Positions 8,691 to 18,333 of a stretch of 64,000 nt of DNA are shown in pieces (within the stretch, counting starts at the first letter, position 1; every line of letters starts with the position of its first letter). The stretch lies in the NCBI RefSeq assembly GCF_005502745.1, contig NZ_SCNL01000010.1, forward strand, positions 62,001 through 126,000. Direction: 5' to 3'. The position numbers and the translations under genes were made by a program. A model generated the notes under the pieces. The model was not told where the DNA came from. It made no database searches and was given only the letters and a program-made list of their open reading frames with translations. The DNA comes from Sphingomonas sp. 3P27F8. Lineage in GTDB: Bacteria > Pseudomonadota > Alphaproteobacteria > Sphingomonadales > Sphingomonadaceae.

Positions 8691-10019
8691 ATGAATCACG
8701 CCGCCGGCGCCGATGCAGCCCCGAGATCCGCGCGCGCGCGCCTTTGGTCGATCGTCGCGGGATCGGCGGGCAATCTTGTCGAATGGTATGACTGGTATGT
8801 CTATGCCGCCTTCACCCTGTATTTCGCGCCCGCTTTTTTCCCGGCGACCGATCGCACCTCGCAATTGCTGAACGCCGCGGCGATCTTCGCGGTCGGTTTC
8901 GTGATGCGGCCGATCGGCGCGTGGATGATGGGCCTGTATGCGGATCGTCGCGGGCGGCGCGCGGCGCTGAGCCTGTCAGTGACACTGATGTGCGCTGGAT
9001 CGCTACTGATCGCGATCACCCCTTCGTTCGCGACGATCGGGCTGCTCGCGCCGGCGATACTGCTGCTCGCACGGCTGATGCAGGGCTTGTCGGTCGGCGG
9101 TGAATATGGCGCGAGCGCGGTCTATCTCAGCGAGATGGCGGGGCAGAAGCATCGCGGCTTTTTCTCGAGCTTCCAATATGTCACGCTGATCGCCGGCCAG
9201 CTGGTGGCCTTGTGCGTGTTGCTCGTGCTGCAGATGGTGCTGCGCGAGGATCAGCTTCACGCATGGGGCTGGCGCATCCCGTTCGCGATCGGCGGCGTGC
9301 TCGCGATCGCGGTATTCTGGTTGCGTCGCGGCATGTCGGAAACCGATTCCTTTCGTCGTCTGGGCGAGCGGCGCACCACGCGCGCCAACAGCCTGACGCT
9401 GATCCGGGATCACCCGCGTGAAGTGTTGCTGGTGATGGCGCTGACGGCGGGCGGCACGGTCGCTTTCTACACCTACAGCGTGTATCTCCAGAAGTTCCTC
9501 GTCAACACCTCTGGCTTTTCCGTACAGACGGCATCGCGCGTGATGACGGCGGCGCTGTTCTTCTACATGCTGCTACAGCCGGTCGCGGGCGCGCTTTCCG
9601 ATCGGATCGGGCGGAAACCGCTGATGATCGCGTTCGGCGTCGCCGGAGCGTTATCGACCGTGCCGCTGTTCCACGCGCTGGAAACGGTATCGAACCCGCT
9701 CCACGCCCTCCTGCTCGTGATGGCAGCGCTGGTGATCGTGACCGGCTATACCTCGATCAACGCGGTGGTGAAGGCGGAACTGTTCCCCGCCGAGATCCGC
9801 ACGCTGGGCGTCGCGCTGCCCTATGCGCTCGCCAATACGCTGTTCGGCGGCACGGCCGAATATGTGGCGCTGTGGTTCAAGTATATCGGCGCAGAGAACG
9901 GTTTCTACTGGTACGTCACTGCGATGATCGGCCTCTCGCTGATCGTTTACCTGACCATGCGGGAAACGCGCGAAACCGGCACGCTCGCGATGGAAAGCGC
10001 AGCGGCAGAGCCTAGCTAA
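8691..10019 (+). CDS. MFS transporter, metabolite:H+ symporter family (KgtP/ProP-like)
   Basis: Twelve-helix permease of ~442 residues. It shows MHS-family text: 'AGSAGNLVEWYDWYVYAAF' at the N-terminus, 'RPIGAWMMGLYADRRGRRAAL' (the motif between helices 2 and 3), 'LMQGLSVGGEYGASAVYLSE', and 'LSDRIGRKPLM' in the second half. Members import dicarboxylates, 2-oxoglutarate, proline or betaine with protons. I place the start at ATG 8691, with GGAAAGG at 8675-8681. An earlier in-frame start at 8589 would add 34 residues before the usual N-terminus. Confidence 0.87.
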   Translation: MNHAAGADAAPRSARARLWSIVAGSAGNLVEWYDWYVYAAFTLYFAPAFFPATDRTSQLLNAAAIFAVGFVMRPIGAWMMGLYADRRGRRAALSLSVTLMCAGSLLIAITPSFATIGLLAPAILLLARLMQGLSVGGEYGASAVYLSEMAGQKHRGFFSSFQYVTLIAGQLVALCVLLVLQMVLREDQLHAWGWRIPFAIGGVLAIAVFWLRRGMSETDSFRRLGERRTTRANSLTLIRDHPREVLLVMALTAGGTVAFYTYSVYLQKFLVNTSGFSVQTASRVMTAALFFYMLLQPVAGALSDRIGRKPLMIAFGVAGALSTVPLFHALETVSNPLHALLLVMAALVIVTGYTSINAVVKAELFPAEIRTLGVALPYALANTLFGGTAEYVALWFKYIGAENGFYWYVTAMIGLSLIVYLTMRETRETGTLAMESAAAEPS

Positions 10020-10025
10020 CGCGCG

Positions 10026-11111
10026 TCAGCGCGGCGCTTCACCGGGCGGCGGTTGCGGATGCTCTTCCACCGGCTGTTCTCCGCTGCGCTTCTTCACCGT
10101 CACTGGCCGGGTCGGCGCTTCGGACATCGGGCTGGAATTCTTCTGCCCCCTGCCCTTCAGTTCGTCGATCTCGTTCTGGCGGCGCTGGAGGTAGAAATCG
10201 CGCGAGCGGGCATAGGGATCGGACTGGCCGTCATGCAACTGGTGCAGCGTATCGTCGAAATCAGCCCGATGATCGAGCGCGCCGACCACGGCGAACGGCA
10301 CCGCGAATGCCGGCCGCGTGATCCGCTTCCCATAGACGAAGGGGAAGATCAGCCGGTCCAGCGCACCGCCGATCAGGTCGCGCGGCGTGGTCGGGCCGAC
10401 GATCGGCAGGAACAGGAACGGGCCGGGCTTGATACCGTAGAACCCGAAGGTGTTGGCAAAACCATTGCTGCGCCGCTGCCATTTGAACGGCTTGCGCTTC
10501 GCCATGTCGAAAATGCCCGCAACCCCCACCGTGGTGTTGACCGCGAACCGCCCCACCGTTTCGAGCGCGCGCCCGATCTTCAACTGCAGGATGAAGTTCA
10601 GGAAAACGACCGGCTCGCGCATATTGTAGAGAAAATTGTGCGCGCCATCGCGGATCGGCTTGGGCACCGCATCGCGATAGGCCAGCGCGAGGGGCCCGAT
10701 CACCGCCTTGTCCACCGCTTCCGTCACCTCGAAAGATTTGAGGTTCACGCTCGCCAGCGGATCCGGTGCTTCCCAGTTGCTGCGCCCGGTTACGACAACG
10801 TCGCGCTGACCCGCCTCACGATCCGGTACGGGCGGACGCTCCCCCGGTGGGGGCGCAGCCTGCTGCTCTTCGTAGGTGGACACGATCCGCAGCGCGGCGG
10901 GAACCGCGAGCGGCTCCAGCGCGCCCGTCAGCGTGGGCACGGCCCGAACGGCAGGTGCGGTATAGCCCGCCAGGCCCATGTCGATCGCGCAATGCACGCC
11001 GCTTGCGACGATATCGGTGCATGTGCCCTGCGCTTCGGCCGCGCCGCCCACACTTGCCAGAACGCTCGCCGCGACAAGCAGCGCGGGCCGGTAGGCTAGG
11101 CACCCAGACAT
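10026..11111 (-). CDS. mlaA: MlaA (VacJ) family lipid-asymmetry protein
   Basis: Protein of ~361 residues with a secretory signal ('YRPALLVAASVLASVGGAAEA'). The MlaA domain lies in the second half: 'YRDAVPKPIRDGAHNFLYNMREPVVFLNFILQ' region, 'RFAVNTTVGVAGIFDMA', 'TFGFYGIKPGPFLFLPIVGP' and 'TPRDLIGG'. MlaA sits in the outer membrane and removes misplaced phospholipids with the Mla transport system. There is no clear lipobox cysteine, and the protein has an unusually long region (about residues 30-140) before the domain and a Pro/Glu/Lys-rich tail. I chose ATG at 11111, which starts directly at the signal peptide; the open frame upstream looks non-coding. Confidence 0.85.
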   Translation of the reverse strand: MSGCLAYRPALLVAASVLASVGGAAEAQGTCTDIVASGVHCAIDMGLAGYTAPAVRAVPTLTGALEPLAVPAALRIVSTYEEQQAAPPPGERPPVPDREAGQRDVVVTGRSNWEAPDPLASVNLKSFEVTEAVDKAVIGPLALAYRDAVPKPIRDGAHNFLYNMREPVVFLNFILQLKIGRALETVGRFAVNTTVGVAGIFDMAKRKPFKWQRRSNGFANTFGFYGIKPGPFLFLPIVGPTTPRDLIGGALDRLIFPFVYGKRITRPAFAVPFAVVGALDHRADFDDTLHQLHDGQSDPYARSRDFYLQRRQNEIDELKGRGQKNSSPMSEAPTRPVTVKKRSGEQPVEEHPQPPPGEAPR

Positions 11112-11393
11112 CGATTCCCCTTTTTCCCGGCTACAGCAACGGTAACGCCTCCACCCTCTGCGGCAAGCCACGTTGTTCGTCCATCCCGGCCGGAAAAGTC
11201 TGGTCAGCGCTGCCGTTGCAATCTCGTCGCCAGAACGGTCGAAGATGTCGAGCGCCGGACGCGACGGATAGTCATAGCCCGATAGATTACCCCGACGACG
11301 CCGTGCGCGACCAGAGCCGCGCGACGCCCCTCTAGGTGAAGAATAAATCAATTCAAAAGCGTATCCCGCTCGATACTCGCGACAGGCCAAATG
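11112..11393. other. Non-coding region between divergent mlaA and carotenoid oxygenase
   Basis: About 280 bases upstream of both mlaA and the carotenoid oxygenase. No credible gene on either strand. It should contain the mlaA promoter, but I could not pick out convincing -35/-10 boxes on that strand. Confidence 0.5.
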
Positions 11394-11421
11394 TTGACAA
11401 CGCTTACATTGAGCGTATGTT
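11394..11421 (+). promoter_or_regulatory. Likely promoter of the carotenoid oxygenase gene, with inverted repeat
   Basis: TTGACA (11394-11399), a 16-base spacer and TATGTT (11416-11421) make a good sigma-70-type promoter 27 bases before the start codon at 11448. Between and over the boxes, ACGCT-TACATTG-AGCGT and TTACAT-TGAGCGT-ATGTTTA show dyad symmetry. Operators of TetR-type repressors often sit like this. Inference from sequence only. Confidence 0.5.
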
Positions 11422-11447
11422 TACGGCGTTCACACTGGAGACTCGTC

Positions 11448-12887
11448 ATGGCCGGAACCGTAGAAACCGCGATCCGCTCCGTTGTCACCAAGGGCGTGGG
11501 AATGGTGGCTGATTTCAATCGCAAGCACCTGCCGAAAACCGATCATCCCTTTCTCACCGGCATCCACCAGCCGCTCAGTGGCGAGATGACGCTGGTCGAT
11601 CTGCCGGTAACGGGCACGATCCCCGAAGCGCTCGACGGCCGCTATCTGCGGATCGGTCCCAATCCGGTCAGCCCCGATCCGGCTGGTTATCACTGGTTCG
11701 TCGGCGACGGCATGGTCCACGGCATCGCGCTGAAGAACGGCAAGGCGCTATGGTACCGCAATCGCTGGATACGATCGCGAACGGTTGCTGGGGCGCTAGG
11801 CGAGACACCCGCGCCCGGCCCGCGACACGGCGGGTTCGATACGGTCAACACCAACGTCGTCGATATCGCCGGTCGCACCTGGGCATTGGTGGAGGCGGGC
11901 AGCTATCCGGTCGAGCTGAACCACACGCTGGACGAACAGACATACAATCCATTCGATAGCACGCTTGAAGGCTCGTTCACCGCGCACCCGCATCTCGATC
12001 CGCTAACCGGGGAAAACCACGCGATCGCCTATGAGGCGACAGAGCCCAACAGTATCCGGCACGTCGTCATCTCGGCTGATGGAAAGGTGACCCGCGAGCT
12101 GCCGATCCCGGTACAGCACGGGCCGTCGATCCACGATTGCGCGATCACTGCTCGCTATGCGGTGATCCTCGATCTGCCCGTCACCTTCTCGATGAGGGCG
12201 CTGATCGGCGGGCATCGCTTCCCCTACCGATGGAACCCTGAGCATCGCGCGCGTGTCGGGCTGCTGCCGCGAAACGGCGAAGCGACGGACGTGATCTGGT
12301 GCGACGTCGATCCGGCTTACGTGTTCCACGTCGCAAACGCCTATGACGATGAAGATGGTCGGGTGGTTATGGACGTTTGCGCCTACGAGACCATGTTCGC
12401 AGACGGAACGGAGGGGCCGAACGGGCGCAACATGGGCCTGGAACGCTGGACAATCGATCCACACGCACGGCGCGTGGCCCGCAGCACGATAGACAGCAGC
12501 CCACAGGAATTCCCGCGCCCGGACGAACGCCGCTTCGGCCAGCCCTATCGCTACGCTTACACGATGGCGCTGCCCGATTCGCCGGACGAGCGCTTCGTTG
12601 GCGCGACCCGGCTCTACAAGCACGATTTGGAGACGGGCATCCGTGACACGCATGATTTCGGCGTGGGCCGTTATCCCGGCGAATTCGTGTTCGTGCCGGC
12701 GCATGATGATGCGGCGGAGGATGAGGGGTGGCTGGTAGGGCTGGTAATCGATCTGCCCAACGAAACGACTGATCTCGCCATCATCGATGCGCGCGACTTT
12801 TCGGGCACGCCAGTCGCAAGCGTCCGTGTGCCGCATCGCATTCCGCCAGGGTTCCACGGCAACTGGCTGGCTTCACAACGAGGCTGA
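11448..12887 (+). CDS. Carotenoid oxygenase (RPE65 / lignostilbene dioxygenase family)
   Basis: Fe(II) dioxygenase of ~479 residues with the carotenoid-cleavage seven-bladed propeller pattern. Visible blocks are '[18 protein letters not shown]' at the N-terminus, '[15 protein letters not shown]', '[14 protein letters not shown]' with an iron-ligand His, '[22 protein letters not shown]' with a second His, '[14 protein letters not shown]' with a third, and the last His in '[10 protein letters not shown]'. It would cleave a carotenoid or stilbene double bond. ATG 11448 has GGAG 7 bases upstream; the extension from 11391 runs through the promoter. An SDR gene follows 39 bases later and may act on the product. 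Confidence 0.88.
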   Translation: MAGTVETAIRSVVTKGVGMVADFNRKHLPKTDHPFLTGIHQPLSGEMTLVDLPVTGTIPEALDGRYLRIGPNPVSPDPAGYHWFVGDGMVHGIALKNGKALWYRNRWIRSRTVAGALGETPAPGPRHGGFDTVNTNVVDIAGRTWALVEAGSYPVELNHTLDEQTYNPFDSTLEGSFTAHPHLDPLTGENHAIAYEATEPNSIRHVVISADGKVTRELPIPVQHGPSIHDCAITARYAVILDLPVTFSMRALIGGHRFPYRWNPEHRARVGLLPRNGEATDVIWCDVDPAYVFHVANAYDDEDGRVVMDVCAYETMFADGTEGPNGRNMGLERWTIDPHARRVARSTIDSSPQEFPRPDERRFGQPYRYAYTMALPDSPDERFVGATRLYKHDLETGIRDTHDFGVGRYPGEFVFVPAHDDAAEDEGWLVGLVIDLPNETTDLAIIDARDFSGTPVASVRVPHRIPPGFHGNWLASQRG

Positions 12888-12926
12888 GAAAGTCCATGCG
12901 CGTTGCCCTACAATGGGAGGGCGCGC

Positions 12927-13706
12927 ATGGACTTGGGACTCGAAGGCAAGACGGCGATCGTCTGCGCATCCAGCCATGGGTTGGGCCGTGCCTGCGCCGC
13001 CGAACTGGCGCGGGCGGGCTGCACCCTGGTGCTCAACGGTCGCGATGCTGAGGCGCTCGACGCAACCGCGCAGGCCCTCCGCGACGAAACGGGCGTTCGG
13101 GTGGAGGCCATCGCGGGCGATATCGCCGATGCCGATGTACAACGGGCGCTGGTCGCCGCCGCCGGCGCGGTCGATATCCTCGTCAACAATAATGGCGGCC
13201 CGCCACTGCGCGATTTCCGTCAACTCGATGGCGACGCGATCCACGCGGGTCTTGATGCGAACATGGTAACGCCGATCCGCATGGTGCAACAGGTGATCGA
13301 CGGCATGGTTGAACGCGGCTTCGGCCGGATCGTCTGCATCACGTCCGCCTCGGTGAAGGCGCCCACCCCCGGCCTCGACCTGTCCAGCGGCGCGCGGATC
13401 GGGCTCACCGGTTTCCTCGCCGGCGTCGCGCGGCAGGTGGTCGCATCGGGCGTGACGATCAACTTTCTGCTGCCGGGCCTGTTCGCGACGCGCCGGCTGG
13501 AGGGAGTTCATCGCTTCGCCGCGCAGGCGCAGGGGGTCGATGAGGCGGAAGCCGAGCGCCGAAGCCGCGAGCGCGTCCCTGCGCGCCGTTTCGGTGATCC
13601 GGCGGAGTTCGGCGCAACCTGCGCATTCCTGTGCTCCCGGCACGCGGGCTATATAACGGGTCAAAGCCTGCTGATCGACGGCGGCAGCTACGCCGGCATT
13701 ATGTAG
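12927..13706 (+). CDS. Short-chain dehydrogenase/reductase lacking the YxxxK pair
   Basis: Rossmann-fold SDR of ~259 residues, with cofactor motif '[12 protein letters not shown]' near residue 12, the 'NNNGGPP' structural motif and '[11 protein letters not shown]' at the C-terminus. At the catalytic position it reads '[12 protein letters not shown]', so the usual Tyr is Ser and the usual Lys is Arg. Some SDR subfamilies share this change, and activity as a classical dehydrogenase is uncertain. GGAGG at 12916-12920 selects ATG 12927. It probably forms an operon with the carotenoid oxygenase upstream. Confidence 0.85.
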   Translation: MDLGLEGKTAIVCASSHGLGRACAAELARAGCTLVLNGRDAEALDATAQALRDETGVRVEAIAGDIADADVQRALVAAAGAVDILVNNNGGPPLRDFRQLDGDAIHAGLDANMVTPIRMVQQVIDGMVERGFGRIVCITSASVKAPTPGLDLSSGARIGLTGFLAGVARQVVASGVTINFLLPGLFATRRLEGVHRFAAQAQGVDEAEAERRSRERVPARRFGDPAEFGATCAFLCSRHAGYITGQSLLIDGGSYAGIM

Positions 13707-13792
13707 CTTCGCCCAGCCGGAGCTTTCCTTCGTTGCGTTGCGGCGCTATCGCGCGCAACTCCATTGCTCTTTGTATCGACGGAAAGTTTGCC

Positions 13793-15166
13793 ATGGCCGC
13801 CAATTGGGCCCCCGATAGCTGGACTTCGCATGAGGCGCGCCAGCTTCCCGATTATCCGAACGCCGCCGCGCTGAAGGCGGCAACGGATCAGCTTGGCAAC
13901 TATCCGCCGCTGGTTTTCGCGGGCGAGGCGCGCAACCTCACCGCCGATCTGGGGCGCGTCGCGGCGGGCAAGGGCTTCCTGTTGCAGGGTGGCGATTGCG
14001 CGGAAAGCTTCGCAGAATTTCACCCGAACAACATTCGCGACACTTTCCGCGTGATCCTGCAGATGGCGGTGGTGCTCACCTTCGCCTCGAAACTGCCGGT
14101 GGTGAAGGTGGGCCGTATGGCGGGCCAGTTCGCCAAGCCGCGTTCCGCGCCGACCGAAACGATCGATGGCGTGGAACTGCCGAGCTATCGCGGCGACAAC
14201 GTCAACGACATCGCCTTCACCCCCGAATCGCGCATCCCCGATCCAGCGCGTATGGTGCAGGGCTACAGTCAATCAGCCGCGACGCTGAATCTGCTGCGCG
14301 CCTTCGCCGGCGGCGGATACGCGAATCTGCATCAGGTTCACCGCTGGACGCACGATTTCATGGGCCGGTCGCCGTGGGCCGCGAAATATGCCGAAACGGC
14401 CGACCGTATCGGCGAGGCGCTGGAGTTCATGGCTGCCTGCGGGCTCGATCCCGAAACCGTGCCGCAACTTGCCCAGACGCAATTCTACACCAGTCATGAG
14501 GCGCTGCTGCTCCCCTATGAGCAGGCGTTGACCCGGCAGGATTCGCTGACCGGGGACTGGTACGACACCAGCGCGCATATGCTGTGGATCGGAGACAGGA
14601 CGCGCTTCGAGGGATCGGCGCACGTGGAATTCCTGCGCGGTGTCGGCAATCCGATCGGTGTGAAATGCGGACCGAGCCTGGAGGCGGACGCACTGTTGCG
14701 GTTGCTCGATCTGCTCAATCCGGCGCGGACGCCAGGCCGAATCACGCTCATCACGCGCTACGGTCATGACAAGATCGAGGCGGCCTTCCCGCGCCTGCTT
14801 CGCGCGGTGACACGCGAGGGGCATCCGGTCGTATGGAGTTGCGACCCGATGCATGGCAACGTCGTGAAGGCCGCCACTGGCTACAAGACGCGGCCGTTCG
14901 AGCGAATTCTCGCCGAAGTCCGCGGCTTCTTTGCGGTCCATCGGGCGGAGGGCACGCACGCCGGCGGCATTCATGCGGAGATGACCGGGCAGAACGTCAC
15001 CGAATGCACTGGCGGTGCGATCGACGTGACGGAACAGGCGCTGGCAGACCGCTACCATACTCACTGTGACCCGCGCCTCAACGCCAGTCAGAGCCTGGAG
15101 CTGGCTTTCCTGCTCGCCGAGATGCTGAACACCGAAATGGCGGAGCGTCGCAAAGCTGCAGCTTGA
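13793..15166 (+). CDS. aroG: 3-deoxy-7-phosphoheptulonate synthase, class II
   Basis: Class II (plant-like) DAHP synthase of ~457 residues, the first enzyme of the shikimate pathway, joining PEP and erythrose 4-phosphate. Diagnostic blocks are '[13 protein letters not shown]', '[16 protein letters not shown]', '[20 protein letters not shown]', 'IGVKCGPS', '[12 protein letters not shown]' and '[18 protein letters not shown]'. Metal ligands are expected in the CD, H and E of these blocks. ATG 13793 follows GGAAAG and matches the family N-terminus ('NWAPDSW'); the longer frame upstream overlaps non-coding sequence. The gene stands alone, 44 bases before a hairpin and tRNA-Glu. Confidence 0.93.
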   Translation: MAANWAPDSWTSHEARQLPDYPNAAALKAATDQLGNYPPLVFAGEARNLTADLGRVAAGKGFLLQGGDCAESFAEFHPNNIRDTFRVILQMAVVLTFASKLPVVKVGRMAGQFAKPRSAPTETIDGVELPSYRGDNVNDIAFTPESRIPDPARMVQGYSQSAATLNLLRAFAGGGYANLHQVHRWTHDFMGRSPWAAKYAETADRIGEALEFMAACGLDPETVPQLAQTQFYTSHEALLLPYEQALTRQDSLTGDWYDTSAHMLWIGDRTRFEGSAHVEFLRGVGNPIGVKCGPSLEADALLRLLDLLNPARTPGRITLITRYGHDKIEAAFPRLLRAVTREGHPVVWSCDPMHGNVVKAATGYKTRPFERILAEVRGFFAVHRAEGTHAGGIHAEMTGQNVTECTGGAIDVTEQALADRYHTHCDPRLNASQSLELAFLLAEMLNTEMAERRKAAA

Positions 15167-15176
15167 CGCAGCGCGC

Positions 15177-15197
15177 GGCGGGCCCTAAGCGCCCGCC
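15177..15197. terminator. Hairpin after the DAHP synthase gene
   Basis: GGCGGGC (15177-15183) and GCCCGCC (15191-15197) form a perfect 7-bp stem with a 7-base loop, 11 bases after the stop codon. There is no T-tract, so it would be a weak or Rho-assisted terminator. It lies 15 bases before the tRNA. Confidence 0.4.
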
Positions 15198-15211
15198 TCC
15201 ACCTGCAAGAT

Positions 15212-15287
15212 GGCCCCTTCGTCTAGCGGTCTAGGACGTCGCCCTCTCACGGCGAAAACACGGGTTCGAGTCCCGTAGGGGTCACCA
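15212..15287 (+). tRNA. tRNA-Glu (anticodon CTC)
   Basis: 76 bases folding as a tRNA. The acceptor stem is GGCCCCT / AGGGGTC, the D-arm is TCGTCTAGCGGTCTAGGA, the anticodon stem is CGCCC-tctcac-GGCG with anticodon CTC, and the T-arm is CGGGTTCGAGTCCCG. CCA is encoded at 15285-15287. The text closely resembles other bacterial tRNA-Glu genes. A tyrosine integrase starts 93 bases downstream, so the 3' half is the likely attachment site of the following island. I did not find a second copy of the 3' end in this window. Confidence 0.95.
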
Positions 15288-15380
15288 TTTCCGGCCAAGC
15301 ACCGGAAATCGCGTGATTTACGTTGTTTGCACCATCCATGAGTACAAAGGATGGGTACAAAACACGTGAAGAAATGCGTT

Positions 15381-17192
15381 ATGGCAACCCCATTTAAAGA
15401 TCCCCGCACCGGGGTGTTGTACTTCCGCCGCGGGGTGCCCGAGCCCCTGCGGCCGGCCTTCGACGGCAAGGCTTTGGTGAAGGTGTCGCTGCGCACCAAG
15501 GATCCGGCGATCGCTAAAATCGGCTTCGCGCGCGAGAATGCCGCGTTCGAGGAGCGGCTTGCCGAAGCACGCCGGTTGATGGCAGAAGGAATGTTGGTGC
15601 CGACGCCAGGCGCCCTGGTCCGACGCTGGTTCGAGACACCGGCCACGAAGCCTGGTCTATCCGGTGGCGAACGCCTGATCGCGACGTTGATGGAGTTGGA
15701 TGCCACGGTCGGCGGCAGCGTCAGCGCCGGGGTCGACGACATCTTCCCGCCCGCGACGTATGGGCCCGCGGCCAACACCGACTGGTCGGCGGTTCACGCC
15801 AGCCGCGATCGCTACGACGCGATGCTCGACGAGAGCTACGAAGGAAATCCAGAAAAGGTCGGCAATAACTGGATCAGAGCACGGTGGCACGAGGACGAAC
15901 CTCTTTGGCGCCCTGCCCTCGCAGGACCGATTACGCGGTTGCGCGCCGCCGATCCCGGCGCCGACCGCTTCTCTGACGACGAACTGGGCAAGGCGTTTCT
16001 TGCGCAGCTCGACGACAAGCGGACTGGCGACGAGGAGCTCAACCGGGCTCGCCTCGCGGATCGCCGCCCACGCGTGCCGCAGCCGCGGCTGCGCCCGACG
16101 ATGCGACTCAAGACACTGTTTAACGAATGGAAGGCCGGTAATCAGCCGCGCCTGCAGAGCGCGCAGGAATATGAGGCATCGGTCGATGACTTCATCGATT
16201 TCGCGGGCGACATAGCGGTTTCGACGATCGATGCCGACCTGCTGTTCGACTATCGCGACGCGGCCAAGGATCTACCCTCGTCGATGCCGCGGGCCGATCG
16301 CCAGCTGCCGTTCCGCGAACGGTTGAAGAAGCATGCATCATCATTGCCCAAATGCTCGCCGCAGACGCTCAAGAAGCGGATCGGGGCGCTGCAAGCGTTG
16401 CTAACCTATGCTTTCCAGCAGCGCTGGATCGCGACCAACACCGGGGTCGGCATCACCATCATCGGCTACAGCAAGACCAAGAAGAAGCGGCGCAGTTCCC
16501 AGGACGGCGAGTTGACGCAGCTGTGCGCCGCCCCGTTGTTCACCAACCCGTCGAGCTGGGCATCGGCGTCGCGCATCAGTGATGCCACATTGTTCTGGAT
16601 CTTCCTGATCGCGATCACGACCGGCGCCAGACTCGAGGAAGTCGGCCAACTCGCGCTCGCCGACGTCAAGCGGGACGGTGACATGATCTATCTCGACATC
16701 GACGAATATGCGTTCGATGACGATGGCGAGAACAAGTCGGTCAAGACCGAAGGCTCGATCCGGCTGATTCCCGTCCACCGCAAGCTGATCGACCTTGGAT
16801 TTCTCGACTATTGCGAAACGCTACGCCGGCTGGGTCAGACGCAGCTGTTCCCCGACCTGAAGGAAAACAAGGTCGGCAAGCGCACCAAGGAGGCCAGCCA
16901 GCGTGCCAACCGGGTCATCGACCGCTACGTGTCCGAGGACAAACGGCTGGTGTTCTATTCGACCCGCCATGCGTTCAAGGCCAAGGGCAACGATGCGGGG
17001 ATCACCGACAAGACGCTTGACCAGATCTGCGGCCATGCGCCGGTCAGCACCGGCGGTCGGTACGGATCGGAGCCGCGGATTCATACGCTGCATGAAGCGC
17101 TCCATCGGATCGATTTCTCGTGCATAGCATGGGACGCGATCTTAGCCGCAATGAGCGAAATCGACTGGGCAGCGCGGATCAAGCTCACTTAG
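15381..17192 (+). CDS. Tyrosine site-specific integrase with N-terminal DUF6538-type domain
   Basis: Large phage-type integrase of ~603 residues. The N-terminus ('VLYFRRGVPEPLRPAFDGK') resembles DUF6538 arm-binding domains, a core-binding domain follows (about 245-380), and the catalytic domain is at the C-terminus. Catalytic elements visible are the first Arg in 'TTGARLEEVGQL' near residue 416, 'FYSTRHAFKAKG' near 528, 'QICGHA' near 552 and the Tyr in 'GGRYGS' near 563. It lies just downstream of tRNA-Glu, the usual arrangement for island integrases. I prefer ATG 15381 over 15351, since the shorter protein matches the normal start of this family. Confidence 0.88.
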   Translation: MATPFKDPRTGVLYFRRGVPEPLRPAFDGKALVKVSLRTKDPAIAKIGFARENAAFEERLAEARRLMAEGMLVPTPGALVRRWFETPATKPGLSGGERLIATLMELDATVGGSVSAGVDDIFPPATYGPAANTDWSAVHASRDRYDAMLDESYEGNPEKVGNNWIRARWHEDEPLWRPALAGPITRLRAADPGADRFSDDELGKAFLAQLDDKRTGDEELNRARLADRRPRVPQPRLRPTMRLKTLFNEWKAGNQPRLQSAQEYEASVDDFIDFAGDIAVSTIDADLLFDYRDAAKDLPSSMPRADRQLPFRERLKKHASSLPKCSPQTLKKRIGALQALLTYAFQQRWIATNTGVGITIIGYSKTKKKRRSSQDGELTQLCAAPLFTNPSSWASASRISDATLFWIFLIAITTGARLEEVGQLALADVKRDGDMIYLDIDEYAFDDDGENKSVKTEGSIRLIPVHRKLIDLGFLDYCETLRRLGQTQLFPDLKENKVGKRTKEASQRANRVIDRYVSEDKRLVFYSTRHAFKAKGNDAGITDKTLDQICGHAPVSTGGRYGSEPRIHTLHEALHRIDFSCIAWDAILAAMSEIDWAARIKLT

Positions 17193-17343
17193 TCTACCCG
17201 ACCCATCGATAAGCTAGCCCGAGCCAAGCACGTCCGTTATCTGACCGTCAGGCAGTGTAGCGGCTCGACACCTGCGCACGCCTGCAAAAGTACTTGTAAT
17301 CAGCCTGTTGGTACGAGACCCCGCCCGTGCGGAAGTTTCCCCG

Positions 17344-17419
17344 CTGAGTCGAGACGCCTGTCGATCCAGCAGCGCCTGGTTGGCCGAGTCGACAAGATCC
17401 GCGCCTGACGCGACGCGCT
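17344..17419 (+). repeat. Direct repeat copy A (76-bp core)
   Basis: This stretch starting CTGAGTCGAGACGCC and ending GACGCGACGCGCT recurs at 18102-18177 in the same orientation with four mismatches. Weaker similarity extends leftward to GTACTTGTAATCAG at 17290 and rightward to about 17447. Function unknown. Confidence 0.8.
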
Positions 17420-18101
17420 CGCATTTGCCGACATCGACATCGGAAAGTGCTTTCATCAACGACGTCGTAAAAGGGCCGGGCTGCGTGCCTCTGTCCTTTA
17501 GCGGGTCCGACGCGCGAGCACCTAATGTCCAACCGTTACATTTCTGCACCGCTCGAAGACTTGCTGCTGCGTAGCGGGCTGACGGCAACAAAAGTCGATG
17601 CCGCACTTCAACGCCGATCGCGAATGCAACATGAGGCACGCCTATATCCCAGCCACACTTATCAGTGCCGGATTCGCCAGCTTACGGGCGTTCGGATCGT
17701 CGGAATTGAACGGCGTTACGGTCGATTGCTGGCAAGGATCGAGCACATCCACAACAACCGTATCGCTTGGCAATATTTCGAGCGCAGCCGCACGCAGTGC
17801 CAATTCAACTGCCCCGGTAACATCCCGCACACCATCAGCAGTGCTCTGATCGGACGGCCGCTGAGCGCCTTGGCGATTCCTACGCCCACGCTTGGGGAAG
17901 CGCTTATCGCCAGCATCGAGCCCTTCGACGGTTGGCTCGGTTTGGATGTGACGCCCAAATGGCACACGTTCTAGACAGGCAGCCACTCATCGTTGCTCAT
18001 TGCCGCTGGGTAGATGCGAGATCGAGGCTAACCCTCGACGCTCAAATGTACTTGTAATCAGTCTTTTAGTACGAGACACAGTTCGCGCGGATGTTTCTCC
18101 G

Positions 18102-18177
18102 CTGAGTCGAGACGCCTGTCGATCCAGCAGCGACTGGTTGGCCGAGTCGACAATAAACGCGCCTGACGCGACGCGCT
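18102..18177 (+). repeat. Direct repeat copy B (76-bp core)
   Basis: Second copy of the core at 17344-17419, with weaker similarity from GTACTTGTAATCA at 18048 to about 18207. It lies 156 bases upstream of the VWA gene. It could be a duplicated leader or promoter segment, or a trace of an insertion or cassette between the copies. Confidence 0.8.
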
Positions 18178-18333
18178 TTCGGTTGCCGCCGTCGACACCG
18201 GCAACCGATCCCTAAAACCAGCAAGTGGACAGTCACCGGCAGCACGCCTGTGGCTTTCGCACACTTGCGATCTGCTGACCGCGGGCTGGTCGTTGTCGTT
18301 TCGGCAACGCCCCCGCCTTGGAAAGGTGTGACC

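Larger units (their letters stand above)
17193..18333. other. 1.1-kb region after the integrase holding a diverged tandem duplication
   Basis: No frame here has a convincing start, ribosome site and protein-like composition together. Open frames such as 17525-17974 (+) and 17642-17986 (-) overlap each other and show no motif. The region holds two copies of a ~150-base sequence, whose best-conserved 76-base cores are listed separately, about 758 bases apart. The second copy lies about 150 bases upstream of the VWA gene and may include its promoter. Confidence 0.5.

Noticed and set aside
15260..15287. Second copy of the tRNA-Glu 3' end as the far att site
   Set aside because: I looked for the T-arm/acceptor sequence in the regions around 24.2-25 kb and 43-45 kb and did not see it. 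The far end may lie elsewhere or have been lost.
15351..15380. Earlier ATG for the first integrase
   Set aside because: Would add ten residues before the normal family N-terminus; AAAGG there is too close to the ATG to serve it.
17525..17974. 149-residue open frame between the two 76-bp repeats, and the opposing 17642-17986 frame
   Set aside because: Neither has a ribosome site or a recognisable motif, and the two overlap on opposite strands.
17290..18207. Idea that the repeats are integron attC sites
   Set aside because: They lack the GTTRRRY/RYYYAAC ends and the internal dyad of attC, and the integrase is a phage-type enzyme and not IntI.
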